From assembly GCA_963775835.1 (NCBI GenBank), contig CAVZKV010000012.1, forward strand, positions 620,001-684,000: a stretch of 64,000 bases of DNA, written 5' to 3'. The translations under genes were made by a program, and so were the position numbers. Under the pieces are notes generated by a model that was not told the DNA's origin, did not search any database, and worked only from the letters and a program-made list of their open reading frames with translations. Shown here one piece after another: positions 26,509 through 34,945 of this stretch. Source of the stretch: AWTP1-13 sp963775835. GTDB lineage: Bacteria > Pseudomonadota > Alphaproteobacteria > Rhizobiales > Hyphomicrobiaceae. Numbering within the stretch: position 1 is the stretch's first letter; each line of letters opens with the position of its first letter.

Positions 26509-28338
26509 TCATCGACATGAGGGCAGGGCCAAGCACGATGGCCGCCCCACACCGTGATGGATCCGCAGCGACGGCGGTCGGCCGTGGGGCACCTGCACCA
26601 CGTGATCGGCGTCGGCCCCGGAGATGGCAAGGCGCACGCGGCTACCGGCGCGGAAGGTCCAGGCGACCGGCAGCAGCGCAAAGGTCATTTCCACTGCTTT
26701 GCCCGGCGGAAGCGTTGCCGCATCCGCACGCGCGAACGTGCGCCAGGGCCAAGTCGTGCGGTGGTGGGCGGGACAGGGCGCGGTTTTTCGGTGCAGCGCG
26801 CGCAAGGCGCCCTCGGTGACATAGCGGCAAGAACCGTCCGGAGCCACCTCTTCCAGGTAGACGTGGAGCGCCGCATCTGGCTGATCGGCCTCGAGCCACA
26901 GCGTCACCAGCGCATGGCCTGCCAGCAACAGCGGCTGCTGCAGGGGCGCGGAGGTGTAGAGCAGCAGGGCCGCATCGCGCCCGTGCCAGTCGGCGTAGTA
27001 TTGCGGCGTGTCGATGGCGGCGATGCGTTCATAACGCGTCATGTGCCCGCTGCCGAAGGCGAAGGAGACCTTGTAGGCGTCGTGGCTTGAGGCGCGCGGG
27101 GCCTCGACAAGGGTGCCCGCGGAGGACAGGTAGAGCGTTCGCGTACTGGTCTGGGGCGGCCAGCCCTGGGCCGCGGCCCAGCGCTCATCGCCGAGCGCGA
27201 AGTAGTGCACGGGCGCCTCGCGCTCAAGTCCCGTCGGCAAGCCCATCAGATAGTGATCGAAAAAACGCAACACCTCGGCGGCCAGGGGAAACTCGGGTTC
27301 CTGGCGGGCGCGCCAAGGCGAACCATTGACACGGGCGCCATGATCCCAGGGCCCGAGCAGTAAATGCTGTCGTTTGCTGTTGAGGGTGAGAAAACGCGCG
27401 ATGGCCCCGTTGGCGTAGCCGGCACCGTCGTACCAGCCGGAAACCGAATAGACCGCGACGCTGCGATCGACGCCGTCATAGTAGCCGTAGGGACTGAAGG
27501 AGGCCGGCGTGATGGCCGGATCGGACGCCAGCGCGTCGTCGCTGAAGCGGAACTCGCGGATGAATTCCGTCATCCGGAAGTTGCCGCGATGCTCGGCGAC
27601 GGCGGCGCGCACGAGTTCGCCCTCGGGATCATCGTCGACGGGCTGCGGGCCGGCGAGGTTCGGATCCTTGAAGTAGGCAAACTTTCCCAACAGATCGCGG
27701 CGGTCTTGGTCGAGCGCCAGCATCAGCTCGTCATAGGTCTCGGCCAAGCGGTTGAGGAGGAGGCCGCCGGGGTAGTAATGGTCCGAATAGGTGTCCCAAA
27801 CGGCAAACAGCGGAGCAATGGCTTTCACGGCCCGATGCCCGGTGCTCGCCAGGAAATCGGCGGCCGCGCCGACGTAGGAGATGCCGGTGGCGCCAAGCGA
27901 TCCATTCGACCACGGCTGCCGCACGACCCAATCGGCAATCTCTGCATAGTCCTGGCGCTCGGCCGGGGAGCGGAAGCTGTCGCGCGTGCCGAAACTTGCA
28001 CCGGTACCGCGCACGTCGCACACCACCACCGCATAGCCGCGCGGAACGAACAGGTCACGCCACTTGCCGGCGTTGGGACTGGCCTCGGTGTCGGCCGGCG
28101 CGCCCGCTGCCAGCCTGAACCGGCGATAATAGGGTGTGAATATCAAAATGGTCGGCAGCGCGGAGCCCGGCGCCGCCCCCGCTTGCGGCAAATAGACGTC
28201 GATGGCGAGGCGGCAGCCATCGCGCATGCGAACATAGTGCGAAGAGGGTCGTCCCACGCCAAACGCGGCGGGGCGCGCCTCGATGTAGGCGGCCGGCGAA
28301 ACGCGCCAGCCCTCACCGGATTTGACCGCATCAGCCAC
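26509..28338 (-). CDS. CocE/NonD family hydrolase (X-Pro dipeptidyl-peptidase-type alpha/beta hydrolase)
   Basis: Predicted serine hydrolase of 609 residues for esters, amides or peptides. No ATG lies at a sensible place; the GTG at 28338 follows GAAGGGG and is chosen, though the open frame extends to 28665. The nucleophile is in G-I-S-Y-V-G (about residue 185), the charge-relay His in G-P-W-D-H-G (about residue 330-340), and the C-terminal third is a jelly-roll of the X-Pro dipeptidyl-peptidase C-terminal type (LLAGHALVTLWLEADQPDAAL onward). A cocaine-esterase relationship is structural only. First gene of the catabolic run; its TGA overlaps a possible LivG start. Confidence 0.87.
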   Translation of the reverse strand: MADAVKSGEGWRVSPAAYIEARPAAFGVGRPSSHYVRMRDGCRLAIDVYLPQAGAAPGSALPTILIFTPYYRRFRLAAGAPADTEASPNAGKWRDLFVPRGYAVVVCDVRGTGASFGTRDSFRSPAERQDYAEIADWVVRQPWSNGSLGATGISYVGAAADFLASTGHRAVKAIAPLFAVWDTYSDHYYPGGLLLNRLAETYDELMLALDQDRRDLLGKFAYFKDPNLAGPQPVDDDPEGELVRAAVAEHRGNFRMTEFIREFRFSDDALASDPAITPASFSPYGYYDGVDRSVAVYSVSGWYDGAGYANGAIARFLTLNSKRQHLLLGPWDHGARVNGSPWRARQEPEFPLAAEVLRFFDHYLMGLPTGLEREAPVHYFALGDERWAAAQGWPPQTSTRTLYLSSAGTLVEAPRASSHDAYKVSFAFGSGHMTRYERIAAIDTPQYYADWHGRDAALLLYTSAPLQQPLLLAGHALVTLWLEADQPDAALHVYLEEVAPDGSCRYVTEGALRALHRKTAPCPAHHRTTWPWRTFARADAATLPPGKAVEMTFALLPVAWTFRAGSRVRLAISGADADHVVQVPHGRPPSLRIHHGVGRPSCLALPSCR

Positions 28339-28538
28339 CGAAAACGCCCCTTCAGTTGGGTCACCGACGGCGCAATTCTTCCGCACAGGCTTGGCGATGT
28401 CACGCCCTGCCTCAGGCGCACCCGCTTTTTCCTCGGCGGCCGTGACGTGCGCCGTGTTGGGATAGCCGCCCTCGGCGGACGAGGATGCCCGGCGGGGGTG
28501 CGGGCGGGATGGCCTTGAGGGCCGCTCAGGCGCGCGCG

Positions 28539-28778
28539 TCAGTGGGCGTCGGCGCGCCGGTGCGGCAGGTGGACGGCGCGGGTTGCAGCAAACGGGGTCG
28601 CCGGCGCCGGCACGGGTTTGAGGTAGGCATCTTTCAGGGCATGCTGCCGGCCGCAGATCGTGCACCTGAGGCTATCGGTCTGCTGGGCGAGGTCGATCAG
28701 CGCCTCGGCATCGATCCAGAGGCCGGTCACGACCTCGCACTGCCGCGTTGTACACCAGATGGTGAGAACCGAGGTCAT
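28539..28778 (-). CDS. Small CxxC zinc-ribbon-like protein, hypothetical
   Basis: 79-residue protein starting at the ATG at 28778 behind GGAGACC. It has one C-T-T-R-Q-C-E-V-V-T-G-L segment and a later C-T-I-C-G-R-Q-H segment, so three to four cysteines plus a histidine could bind zinc. Proteins with the pattern Cys...T(G)..V.TG...Cys-x-x-Cys-Gly-x-x-His are common small hypotheticals in rhizobia-like alphaproteobacteria. Tail from residue 55 is Pro/Ala/Arg-rich and not conserved-looking. Function unknown. Confidence 0.6.
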   Translation of the reverse strand: MTSVLTIWCTTRQCEVVTGLWIDAEALIDLAQQTDSLRCTICGRQHALKDAYLKPVPAPATPFAATRAVHLPHRRADAH

Positions 28779-28865
28779 GGCATGGTCTCCGTCCCGCAAG
28801 ATAAGCGTCGAGGGGACGGTTTGTGAATCCAACAATTCCGCGCCGCAGCATTGGCGGTGCGGCCA

Positions 28866-28931
28866 GGGTGAGGGGCGGGTGAGGGGCGGGTGAGGGGTGG
28901 GTGAGGAGCGGGGTGAGGGGCGGGTCAGGAC
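28866..28931 (+). repeat. Tandem 11-bp G-rich repeat (GGGTGAGGGGC), about six units
   Basis: Two perfect units (28866, 28877), two with one substitution (28888, 28899), one with an extra G (28910) and a degenerate sixth (28922). Every unit has two G-runs on the plus strand, so several G-quadruplexes could form. It lies between two minus-strand genes in non-coding sequence. Similar G-rich minisatellites arise by replication slippage. Confidence 0.85.
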
Positions 28932-29013
28932 GGGCTTGGCAATCGCGCCGCCGCTGCCGCCCGCGAGCGCCTCAGGCCAAGCATTGGCCGTACTGATGGC
29001 GGGATGGCGGCCC

Positions 29014-29319
29014 TTACTTCTTGTCGAGAAGGATGCGCGCCCGACCGGTGATCGTCTTTTGCACCACTTCGGCAAACTTGTGCAGTAACCAAGGCAGGGT
29101 GACCTCGAGACGGACGCTCTCGCCACCAACCTCAACATTGCCCGCGGCGGCCTGACCCAACGCCCGCACGCGGAAATCGAGGCGATCATCAGACCAGATC
29201 TCTTGCTCCACTTTGAGCACGGGGAAATTCTGCGCCGCCGTGCCGAGCGCGGGCTTGAGGCGGCGTAAGGCCTCGTCCTTGCCGAGCTTGTGCGGGATGA
29301 TGATGACAAGCGGTTCCAT
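29014..29319 (-). CDS. Polyhydroxyalkanoic acid system family protein
   Basis: 101-residue protein starting at the ATG at 29319. It matches the pattern of the small PHA-system family found with polyhydroxyalkanoate genes: VIIIPHKLGKDEALRRLKPAL, VEQEIWSDDRLDFRVRALGQ, GNVEVGGESVRLEVTLPWLL. The function in the family is not established. No PHA synthase or phasin is in the window, so its relevance here is inferred from sequence only. Confidence 0.75.
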   Translation of the reverse strand: MEPLVIIIPHKLGKDEALRRLKPALGTAAQNFPVLKVEQEIWSDDRLDFRVRALGQAAAGNVEVGGESVRLEVTLPWLLHKFAEVVQKTITGRARILLDKK

Positions 29320-29673
29320 GCCAACCTCCCGATGCCGCAAACTGCCCGGGCCGATGCGGCCCCGCGCCTTTGACCGCAGAGCTACCCCGCGGCAGGCTTA
29401 TTTGGCCCTCCCTGCGGGCAGCGGCGTCCGCGCTCGGGGCCACGAATCTCCTCATCAAGGGCGCACGTGAAGGGCGCAACTGTCTGACCCAAGTGGCGCT
29501 CCGCTCAGGTCCTGGCGCGCGTGCCGTGGACGACCCTTGCCGGCAGGAAAACGCTTGGCCCCGCAACCGGTTTCGCCCTGGCAAATCTGCTCCGCCATCA
29601 CCATATTTCCGAGCGTCAACCGCGCCATGGCGGCGCCGGTTTGCATACCCAAGAATTCACCCACTCCCAAGCG
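29320..29673. other. 354-base region without a supported gene
   Basis: It separates the PHA-system gene (minus) from the recombinase-like gene (plus) and must hold both promoters if both are expressed. One open frame continues upstream from the recombinase-like gene, but its sequence is low in family similarity. I see no convincing motif. Confidence 0.4.
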
Positions 29674-30093
29674 ATGAAAGTGACGGACCACACCCCCGTA
29701 GCCGCCCAACTGGGCTACCTGTTGGACGAGCTGCGTCGGGCCGGCGTGACCACCTATGCCCGCCTTGCCGCGGCTCTCAACCGCCAGGGGCTGCGCCCGG
29801 CGAGGGGCCGCTGGAATGCCCACCAGCTCTATCTTTTGATGCGCCGGCATCGTCGCGCCCATCCGGCAGCACGCCTTAACGCCGGCCGAGCCCTCTATAG
29901 CCGCCGAGCCGAGGAGGCGCGTCGCCTGATCGGACGGCTCAAGCGTCGCGGCTTGAAAAAGGCCTCCCTGATTGCCGGCGCGCTCAATGCGCGCGGCTCG
30001 ACCACCCCGCGCCACGGACGCCTATGGACGGCACGCAGCGTCTCGCGGGTTTGGCAGGGATCGAGGCGGCGGCGAGGCCTGCCGCGTCGCTAG
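29674..30093 (+). CDS. Orphan protein with two recombinase-domain-like repeats
   Basis: 139-residue basic protein starting at an ATG (29674). It contains two copies of the pattern found in the Recombinase (helical, DNA-binding) domain of large serine recombinases: LAAALNRQGLRPARGRWNAHQLYLLM (about 30-55) and IAGALNARGSTTPRHGRLWTARSVSRVW (about 105-132). There is no N-terminal resolvase catalytic domain and no catalytic serine segment. The earlier reading frame back to 29521 does not look like one. It could be a decayed fragment of a serine recombinase or a stand-alone DNA-binding protein. No RBS is obvious. Confidence 0.6.
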   Translation: MKVTDHTPVAAQLGYLLDELRRAGVTTYARLAAALNRQGLRPARGRWNAHQLYLLMRRHRRAHPAARLNAGRALYSRRAEEARRLIGRLKRRGLKKASLIAGALNARGSTTPRHGRLWTARSVSRVWQGSRRRRGLPRR

Positions 30094-30113
30094 CTCGTCG
30101 TTGCCACCGCCCG

Positions 30114-30236
30114 TCAGGCCAGCCGGGCGGCGAGCCGCAGGGGCAACCGGCGCACGCCAATGCCGCTCGCGTGCCAGACGGCGTTCGCCACGGCCGCGTT
30201 CGCAACTCATGCTGTCCGAGCTCACCAATGCGCAGG
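30114..30236 (-). pseudogene. Remnant of a molybdopterin-binding oxidase C-terminus
   Basis: On the minus strand, ending in TGA at 30114-30116, the frame reads VANAAVANAVWHASGIGVR then RLPLRLAARLA. This is the C-terminal end seen in aldehyde oxidase/xanthine dehydrogenase-type large subunits (isoquinoline 1-oxidoreductase beta type), which end with AVANAV-(F/W)-x-A-T-G-x-R-V-R-x-L-P. Just upstream a stop occurs in this frame, and another frame shows I-G-E-L-G, resembling the G-E-P-G motif that normally precedes it, so at least one frameshift is present. No other part of the gene is recognisable within the window. Recognition rests on a short stretch. Confidence 0.5.
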
Positions 30237-30287
30237 TCGGCAACGGCCCTGCGCCCGCAGGTCCAGCCACGACCCAACGGCGCTGGC

Positions 30288-31157
30288 TCAACGCCGTTGC
30301 AAGGCGTAGTTGCGCAGGCTGCGGTAATCGGGCAACGGATCGGCCGCCGGCCCTGGGCTCGTCGGCGGCGGCGTTGCTGAGGCCGACGAGGTTTGCGCTT
30401 GACCGCCGGCGGCGACGGGCGGTGCAGGCGCCCGCCCGACCTCCTGGCGCGCGGGCAAGCTGGCCACGACCGACACGGGGGTGCCGACCTCCGCCAGCGA
30501 AGCCAGGTGCAGGACCGCGGCATTGAGCATGCGGAAACACCCGGAGGACTGAGCCTGGCCGATTGATTTCACGTCGTTGGTGCCGTGAATGCGGTAGAGC
30601 GTGTTGCCCAGATACAGGGCCATGGCGCCCAGCGGATTTTTCAGGCCGCCGCTCATCTTTTCCGGCAGGCTGGCATCGCGCTCGCGCATTTCCGCCGGTG
30701 GGTACCAGTCGGGCCACGCCTGCTTGCGACTGATGGTTTCCGTACCGGTCCAGTTGAACCCCTCGCGCCCAACCGAGATCGCATAGCGATAGGCCCGCTT
30801 GTCGGGCAACACGTAGTAAAGGGCACGCGCCCCGGTATCGATCACGATCGTGTTGGCAGGAAAATCATGCTCGAAGGCGACCGTCGCCGGCGCCACCGGG
30901 GTAATCTCGGGCCTGGCTCCGCCGTCGCGCACATCGCCGCCCACCGCGCCGCTGCCGCCTTGCTCGGGATCCCGCCGCGGCGCCGGACGCGCGCCACCGT
31001 CGAAATCGCCTCGCCGCTCCATACGCCCGCGTCCCAGGCCGAAGGCGTCGTCGGCCCAGGACGGCCAGCTTTGTGCCCAGCTCGGGTTGGCCCAGGCCAC
31101 GCTCGCCAGCAACGCGAGCAGGAGTACCCCGTCTACTTTACCGTCAACCTTGCGCAT
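30288..31157 (-). CDS. L,D-transpeptidase family protein (YkuD domain)
   Basis: 289-residue secreted protein; ATG at 31157 gives MRKVDGKVDG plus a hydrophobic run ending SWAQS, a signal peptide. A low-complexity Gly/Arg/Asp region follows (about 30-85). The YkuD catalytic domain (about 90-230) begins IVIDTGARALYYVLP and has H-G-T-N near 188 and the active-site motif S-S-G-C-F-R-M near 203-209, with the nucleophilic Cys. The usual His before Gly-Cys is replaced by Ser, which is frequent in alphaproteobacterial members. The C-terminal 60 residues are Pro/Ala-rich. It forms or remodels 3-3 cross-links in peptidoglycan, or anchors lipoproteins. Confidence 0.88.
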   Translation of the reverse strand: MRKVDGKVDGVLLLALLASVAWANPSWAQSWPSWADDAFGLGRGRMERRGDFDGGARPAPRRDPEQGGSGAVGGDVRDGGARPEITPVAPATVAFEHDFPANTIVIDTGARALYYVLPDKRAYRYAISVGREGFNWTGTETISRKQAWPDWYPPAEMRERDASLPEKMSGGLKNPLGAMALYLGNTLYRIHGTNDVKSIGQAQSSGCFRMLNAAVLHLASLAEVGTPVSVVASLPARQEVGRAPAPPVAAGGQAQTSSASATPPPTSPGPAADPLPDYRSLRNYALQRR

Positions 31158-31238
31158 CCGTCCTCGTCCTTGCCGTGAGCCTGGGCCGTGAGCCTGGGGC
31201 AAACCCCGATTTGCCGAGGATCGTTCCCCGCCCGCCGC

Positions 31239-31284
31239 GGAATTCATGGGCACGGAATTTCATGGGCGCGGAATTCATGGGCAA
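31239..31284 (+). repeat. Three tandem 15-16 bp repeats (GGAATTCATGGGCAC)
   Basis: Units start at 31239, 31254 and 31270; the middle unit has an extra T. They lie between the TPP enzyme and the L,D-transpeptidase. Each holds ATG and GAATTC. No translation signal is apparent; probably slippage. Confidence 0.75.
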
Positions 31285-31380
31285 TGATCGCGCGGGGATC
31301 GCGCGGGCTCGCGCGCCGGCCGGCGCCAGGTGCGCCGCGTGCCGTGCGGCCTATCGGGTCATCGCGCGGTGCCGCCGGGC

Positions 31381-33042
31381 TCAGACCGGAAAATGTTCCG
31401 CATGCCAATCGGCCTCGAGGTCCGGGTTGATCTTGGCATCGATCAGAAAGACGCCGGGCGCACCCTCGCCCACCCAAGCGCGCACGGGCTCGAGGTCCTT
31501 GAGCGTCCGCACGGTTGCCGCCCGACAGCCAAAGCCCCGCGCGATCGCGGCAAAATCCGTATCGGGGAACTGAACGATATCGACCGCATAGCCGCGACGG
31601 CGATAAAGATGCACCTCGGCGGCATAGGAGCTGTCATTATAAATGAGGATGCACAGCCTCAGTTTCAGGCGCACGGCCGTTTCCAGATCGCTGCTCGACA
31701 TCAAAAAGCCGCCGTCGCCGGCGCCCAAAACGGCGAGCGCACCGGGGTTGGCGAGCGCCAGGCCGATGGCCGAAGCAAGGCCGAGGCCTACCGACTGAAA
31801 GGAATGACTGAGGCAGGAGGCACGCGCGCTGGGCACGCGCAGAAAGCGCGGAACCCAGCCGCAGAAATGGCCGGAATCGGAGGCGACGACGCGCTGCTTC
31901 GGCAAAAGGCCATCGACGGCTTTACTCAACGTACGCGGGTCGATGACATCGCCGGTCGAAACGTCCTGGTAGGGGGCGGTGTGGTTGGCGCCATCGCGCA
32001 GGCGTTGGCCCGTGACCGCATCGCGCCGGCCGCGGCGCGCGGCGGCACCGCGCCTCTTCAACTCCGCCAGCAAGGCCTCGGCCGTGACGCGGGCATCGCC
32101 GAGCACAGCGTGTCTGACGGCCGTCTGGCGCCCAAACCGCGACGCCTCGATATCGACCTGGGCGACGACGGCCTCCGCGGCGATCAGTTTCCCGCGCTTG
32201 GTGGTCCAAGGTGTAAAGCTAACGCCAAAGCCAACGATCAGGTCGCTCTCGGCAATCAACGCGTCAGCCGCTGGCGAACCAAAGCCACCGCTGATGCCGA
32301 GACACCAGGGATCGTTGGCAAACAAGCCATGGCCGCACACGGAGGTGGCAAGGAGCGCACCGCTGCGCTCCGCCAAGGCGGCGAGCGCCGGCTCGGCGCC
32401 GGAGACGACCGCGCCCCGACCGGCAAGAATGAGCGGGCGGTCCGCGCCCTCGAGGGCGTCGGCCAAGGCCCTAATGGCGGCCGGATCGGGATGCATCGGA
32501 GCGGGCGCCGGCGGCAAGCTGAGCGGGGGAGCCGGTCCGGACCAAACGGCGTCCTGCACGTCGGTTGGCAAACTCAAGACCACGGTATTGCGCTCGCGCA
32601 GCGCGCGCACGACTGCGCGCAAGGTGTCCTCGCGGGCGGTTGCGGCCGTATGCGTGCGCTCGCAGACGGCGCCGACGGACCGCACCATCTCGGCCTGTTC
32701 GATGTGGAAGTTCGACAGGACGGCGCCGGCCGGCACATCGCCGGCCAATACCAGCAAGGGCGTGCGGCTTTTGGCGGCCTCGGCGATGCCCGTCAGCGCG
32801 TTGCTGAGGCCTGGCCCGCAATGCACGCTGACCAGCGTCAGCTCGCCCGTGGCCTTGGCGTAGGCATCGGCCATACTGGCGGCGTTGCCTTCATGGCGCG
32901 CGGAAATAAGCTCGACCCCCGCTGCAACCAGCGCGTGCGAGAGCCTGAAATTGGCGGTGCCGAGCAACCCGAAGCAACGGCGCGCGCCATAGGAAGCCAG
33001 GTCGACAGCTAGCCGATCTGCAATGGTCGTTGGCGTGGGCAT
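31381..33042 (-). CDS. Thiamine pyrophosphate-dependent enzyme (acetolactate synthase/decarboxylase-like)
   Basis: 553-residue TPP enzyme of the large-subunit fold: N-terminal PYR domain with the catalytic glutamate in R-H-E-G-N-A (E51), a central domain (about 185-320), and the C-terminal PP domain with the G-D-G motif near 441-443 and the N-D-S-S-Y segment that closes the TPP site. The start ATG (33042) follows a GGA-rich site; the codon at 33054 is TTG. It lies 4 bases behind the TRAP large permease, so the four genes form an operon. Substrate unknown: 2-oxo acid decarboxylation or carboligation. It looks too short for AHAS with strict motifs and is more likely a decarboxylase/lyase of an imported acid. 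Confidence 0.88.
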   Translation of the reverse strand: MPTPTTIADRLAVDLASYGARRCFGLLGTANFRLSHALVAAGVELISARHEGNAASMADAYAKATGELTLVSVHCGPGLSNALTGIAEAAKSRTPLLVLAGDVPAGAVLSNFHIEQAEMVRSVGAVCERTHTAATAREDTLRAVVRALRERNTVVLSLPTDVQDAVWSGPAPPLSLPPAPAPMHPDPAAIRALADALEGADRPLILAGRGAVVSGAEPALAALAERSGALLATSVCGHGLFANDPWCLGISGGFGSPAADALIAESDLIVGFGVSFTPWTTKRGKLIAAEAVVAQVDIEASRFGRQTAVRHAVLGDARVTAEALLAELKRRGAAARRGRRDAVTGQRLRDGANHTAPYQDVSTGDVIDPRTLSKAVDGLLPKQRVVASDSGHFCGWVPRFLRVPSARASCLSHSFQSVGLGLASAIGLALANPGALAVLGAGDGGFLMSSSDLETAVRLKLRLCILIYNDSSYAAEVHLYRRRGYAVDIVQFPDTDFAAIARGFGCRAATVRTLKDLEPVRAWVGEGAPGVFLIDAKINPDLEADWHAEHFPV

Positions 33043-33046
33043 CGTC

Positions 33047-34369
33047 CTATCCAATCAATCGGCTCGGCAGCCAGGTGGCAACGGCCGGCAGCAGCAGCAG
33101 CAAGACGAGCAGCAGGAGACTCATGACCACATACGGCACGACGGCTTGGAAGATGTGCCCCATCTTCACCTCTGGGGGAGCAACACCACGCATCGTCATT
33201 AGTAGTAAGCCGTGCGGCGGCAGCAACAGGCCGAGCTGCATGCAGATGAGAAACAGCACGCCAAACCAAATCGGATCGATCGCGAGCCTAGCGACAATCG
33301 GCATGAACACGGGCAGCGTGATGAGCATCATGCTGACTTGATCAACGAAGATGCCAAGGAAGATCAAGAGCAGCATCATGCCGACCACGACGGCGAATGC
33401 CGACAGGCCCTGACCGAGAATGGCCGAGACCAATCCCTCGGTGGCGCCGGAAAAACTCAGGATTTGGGAAAAGGTGGTCGCCCCAAGGATGATGAACAGG
33501 ATCATGCCGGTGATGGCCACGGTTCCCTTTAGCGCCGCTCGCAAGGCGGCAAACGTCAGGGCCCGATAGGCGAGCGCCAACAATAGGGTGGCGATGGCGC
33601 CGAGCGCCGCGGATTCGGTGGGGGTGGCCCAGCCTCCCGACATGGCGCCAACGACGACGATAAAGATCGATATGAGCGGCACGACATAGATGGCGAGCAG
33701 GCGCCAATGATCGCCGCCGGCTCGGCTGTCGGGAGGTGCGGCCGGCGCCAGGTGTGGTGAGCGCAGGGCCGTGGCGATGATATAGGCGATAAAGGCGAGG
33801 CTCAGGATCAGTCCCGGCACCACGCCGCCGATCAATAGCTTGGAGATGGAGATCCCCGACAAGCTGCCGAGCAGCACGGTGAGCGCCGACGGGGGGATCA
33901 GCATATCGACGGCACCGATCGCCATGATCGGGCCGGTGGCGAAGGCGGGATGGTACCCGCGCGCCAGCATGACTGGGAGCATCAGCGACCCCAGCATGGC
34001 CGTGGTGGCGATGGTTGAGCCCGAGATGGCGGAAAACACCGTTCCGGCCACGACGGCAATGACGGCCAGGCGGCCCGGCACTTGCCGGATCAGTCGCTCG
34101 ACACCTTCGATCACCTTGAGCGCCAGTCCCGTATGGAACAACAGTTCGCCCATCAAGATGAAAAGCGGAATTGGGGTCAGCGAGAAGTTCATCACCGACA
34201 CGACGCTGTTGCGCACGACCTGCAGCAACCCCGGCTCGCCGCCCAGAAACACCACGGCGCCAACAATATTGATGGCAACGAACGACAGCGCCACCGGCAG
34301 GCCGAGAAACAAGAGCACGGTGGAGCCGCCGAGCAGCAGCAGTGCCGCCATCTGCCACGACACGCTCAT
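33047..34369 (-). CDS. TRAP transporter large permease (DctM-like)
   Basis: 440-residue inner-membrane protein with about 12 helices. Typical DctM segments: NFSLTPIPLFILMGELLFHTG, SGSTIATTAMLGSLMLPVM, GPIMAIGAVDMLIPPSALTV and FVDQVSMMLITLPVFMPIV. The start ATG (34369) is chosen; the long upstream open frame lies over the small-permease gene. It follows that gene by 32 bases. It works with DctQ and DctP-type proteins to import acids such as keto acids or aromatic acids using a sodium gradient. Confidence 0.94.
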   Translation of the reverse strand: MSVSWQMAALLLLGGSTVLLFLGLPVALSFVAINIVGAVVFLGGEPGLLQVVRNSVVSVMNFSLTPIPLFILMGELLFHTGLALKVIEGVERLIRQVPGRLAVIAVVAGTVFSAISGSTIATTAMLGSLMLPVMLARGYHPAFATGPIMAIGAVDMLIPPSALTVLLGSLSGISISKLLIGGVVPGLILSLAFIAYIIATALRSPHLAPAAPPDSRAGGDHWRLLAIYVVPLISIFIVVVGAMSGGWATPTESAALGAIATLLLALAYRALTFAALRAALKGTVAITGMILFIILGATTFSQILSFSGATEGLVSAILGQGLSAFAVVVGMMLLLIFLGIFVDQVSMMLITLPVFMPIVARLAIDPIWFGVLFLICMQLGLLLPPHGLLLMTMRGVAPPEVKMGHIFQAVVPYVVMSLLLLVLLLLLPAVATWLPSRLIG

Positions 34370-34401
34370 TGCCCCCGTTCCTGCCAAGCCATCCTGTTGA
34401 G

Positions 34402-34920
34402 CTACGAAGCCGAAACAGCGTCCGCGCGTGGGCCGATCGGCGAATTGGCGAGCCGGTGCATGCGGAACACGAATTCGATGGCGACCAGCAAAAAGGCAAC
34501 GGGTAGGCTCGCCAACATCCACCACTCCGGCAGGACCAGGGTCTTCAGGCTGACCGCGCCCGCGGCATAGCTGGCCTCGGCAACGCGCCAACCATAGACC
34601 ACGAAGTAGAGGGCGCAGGCCAAACCGCTGACGTCGGCCACCCACTCGAGCGCGTAGGCCAGCCGCCCCGGCAGCGCCCGCAACAGAATGTCGACCCGGA
34701 TATGCTGTCCGCGGCGCAGCAGCCATGGGGCCGACAGCAGGGTGACGAGGTAGAGAATGTACTCGGAAACCTCGTTGCTCCAGGGCAGGCCGCCGATGCC
34801 GATGTTGCGGAAAGTAACGTCGCCGCCGATCATCAAGGTCATAGCCAGCACCAGCAGCGCTGCCACTCCCATGAGGACGTCGAGCACGGCCCCGTAATAG
34901 CGCGAGAGCACAGCCATCAT
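34402..34920 (-). CDS. TRAP transporter small permease (DctQ-like)
   Basis: 172-residue protein with four membrane helices (about 13-30, 45-65, 85-105 and 130-155) and the DctQ segment GLPWSNEVSEYILYLVTLLSAPWLLRRGQHIRVDIL. Tandem ATGs at 34920 and 34917 follow AGGGG; both are plausible. It sits between the binding protein (25 bases) and the large permease (32 bases). Confidence 0.92.
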   Translation of the reverse strand: MMAVLSRYYGAVLDVLMGVAALLVLAMTLMIGGDVTFRNIGIGGLPWSNEVSEYILYLVTLLSAPWLLRRGQHIRVDILLRALPGRLAYALEWVADVSGLACALYFVVYGWRVAEASYAAGAVSLKTLVLPEWWMLASLPVAFLLVAIEFVFRMHRLANSPIGPRADAVSAS

Positions 34921-34945
34921 CGCCCCTCGCTTGGCTCCAGCGCGG

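Noticed and set aside
31330..33012. 560-residue open frame on the plus strand
   Set aside because: Antisense to the TPP enzyme; low-complexity composition, no motif.
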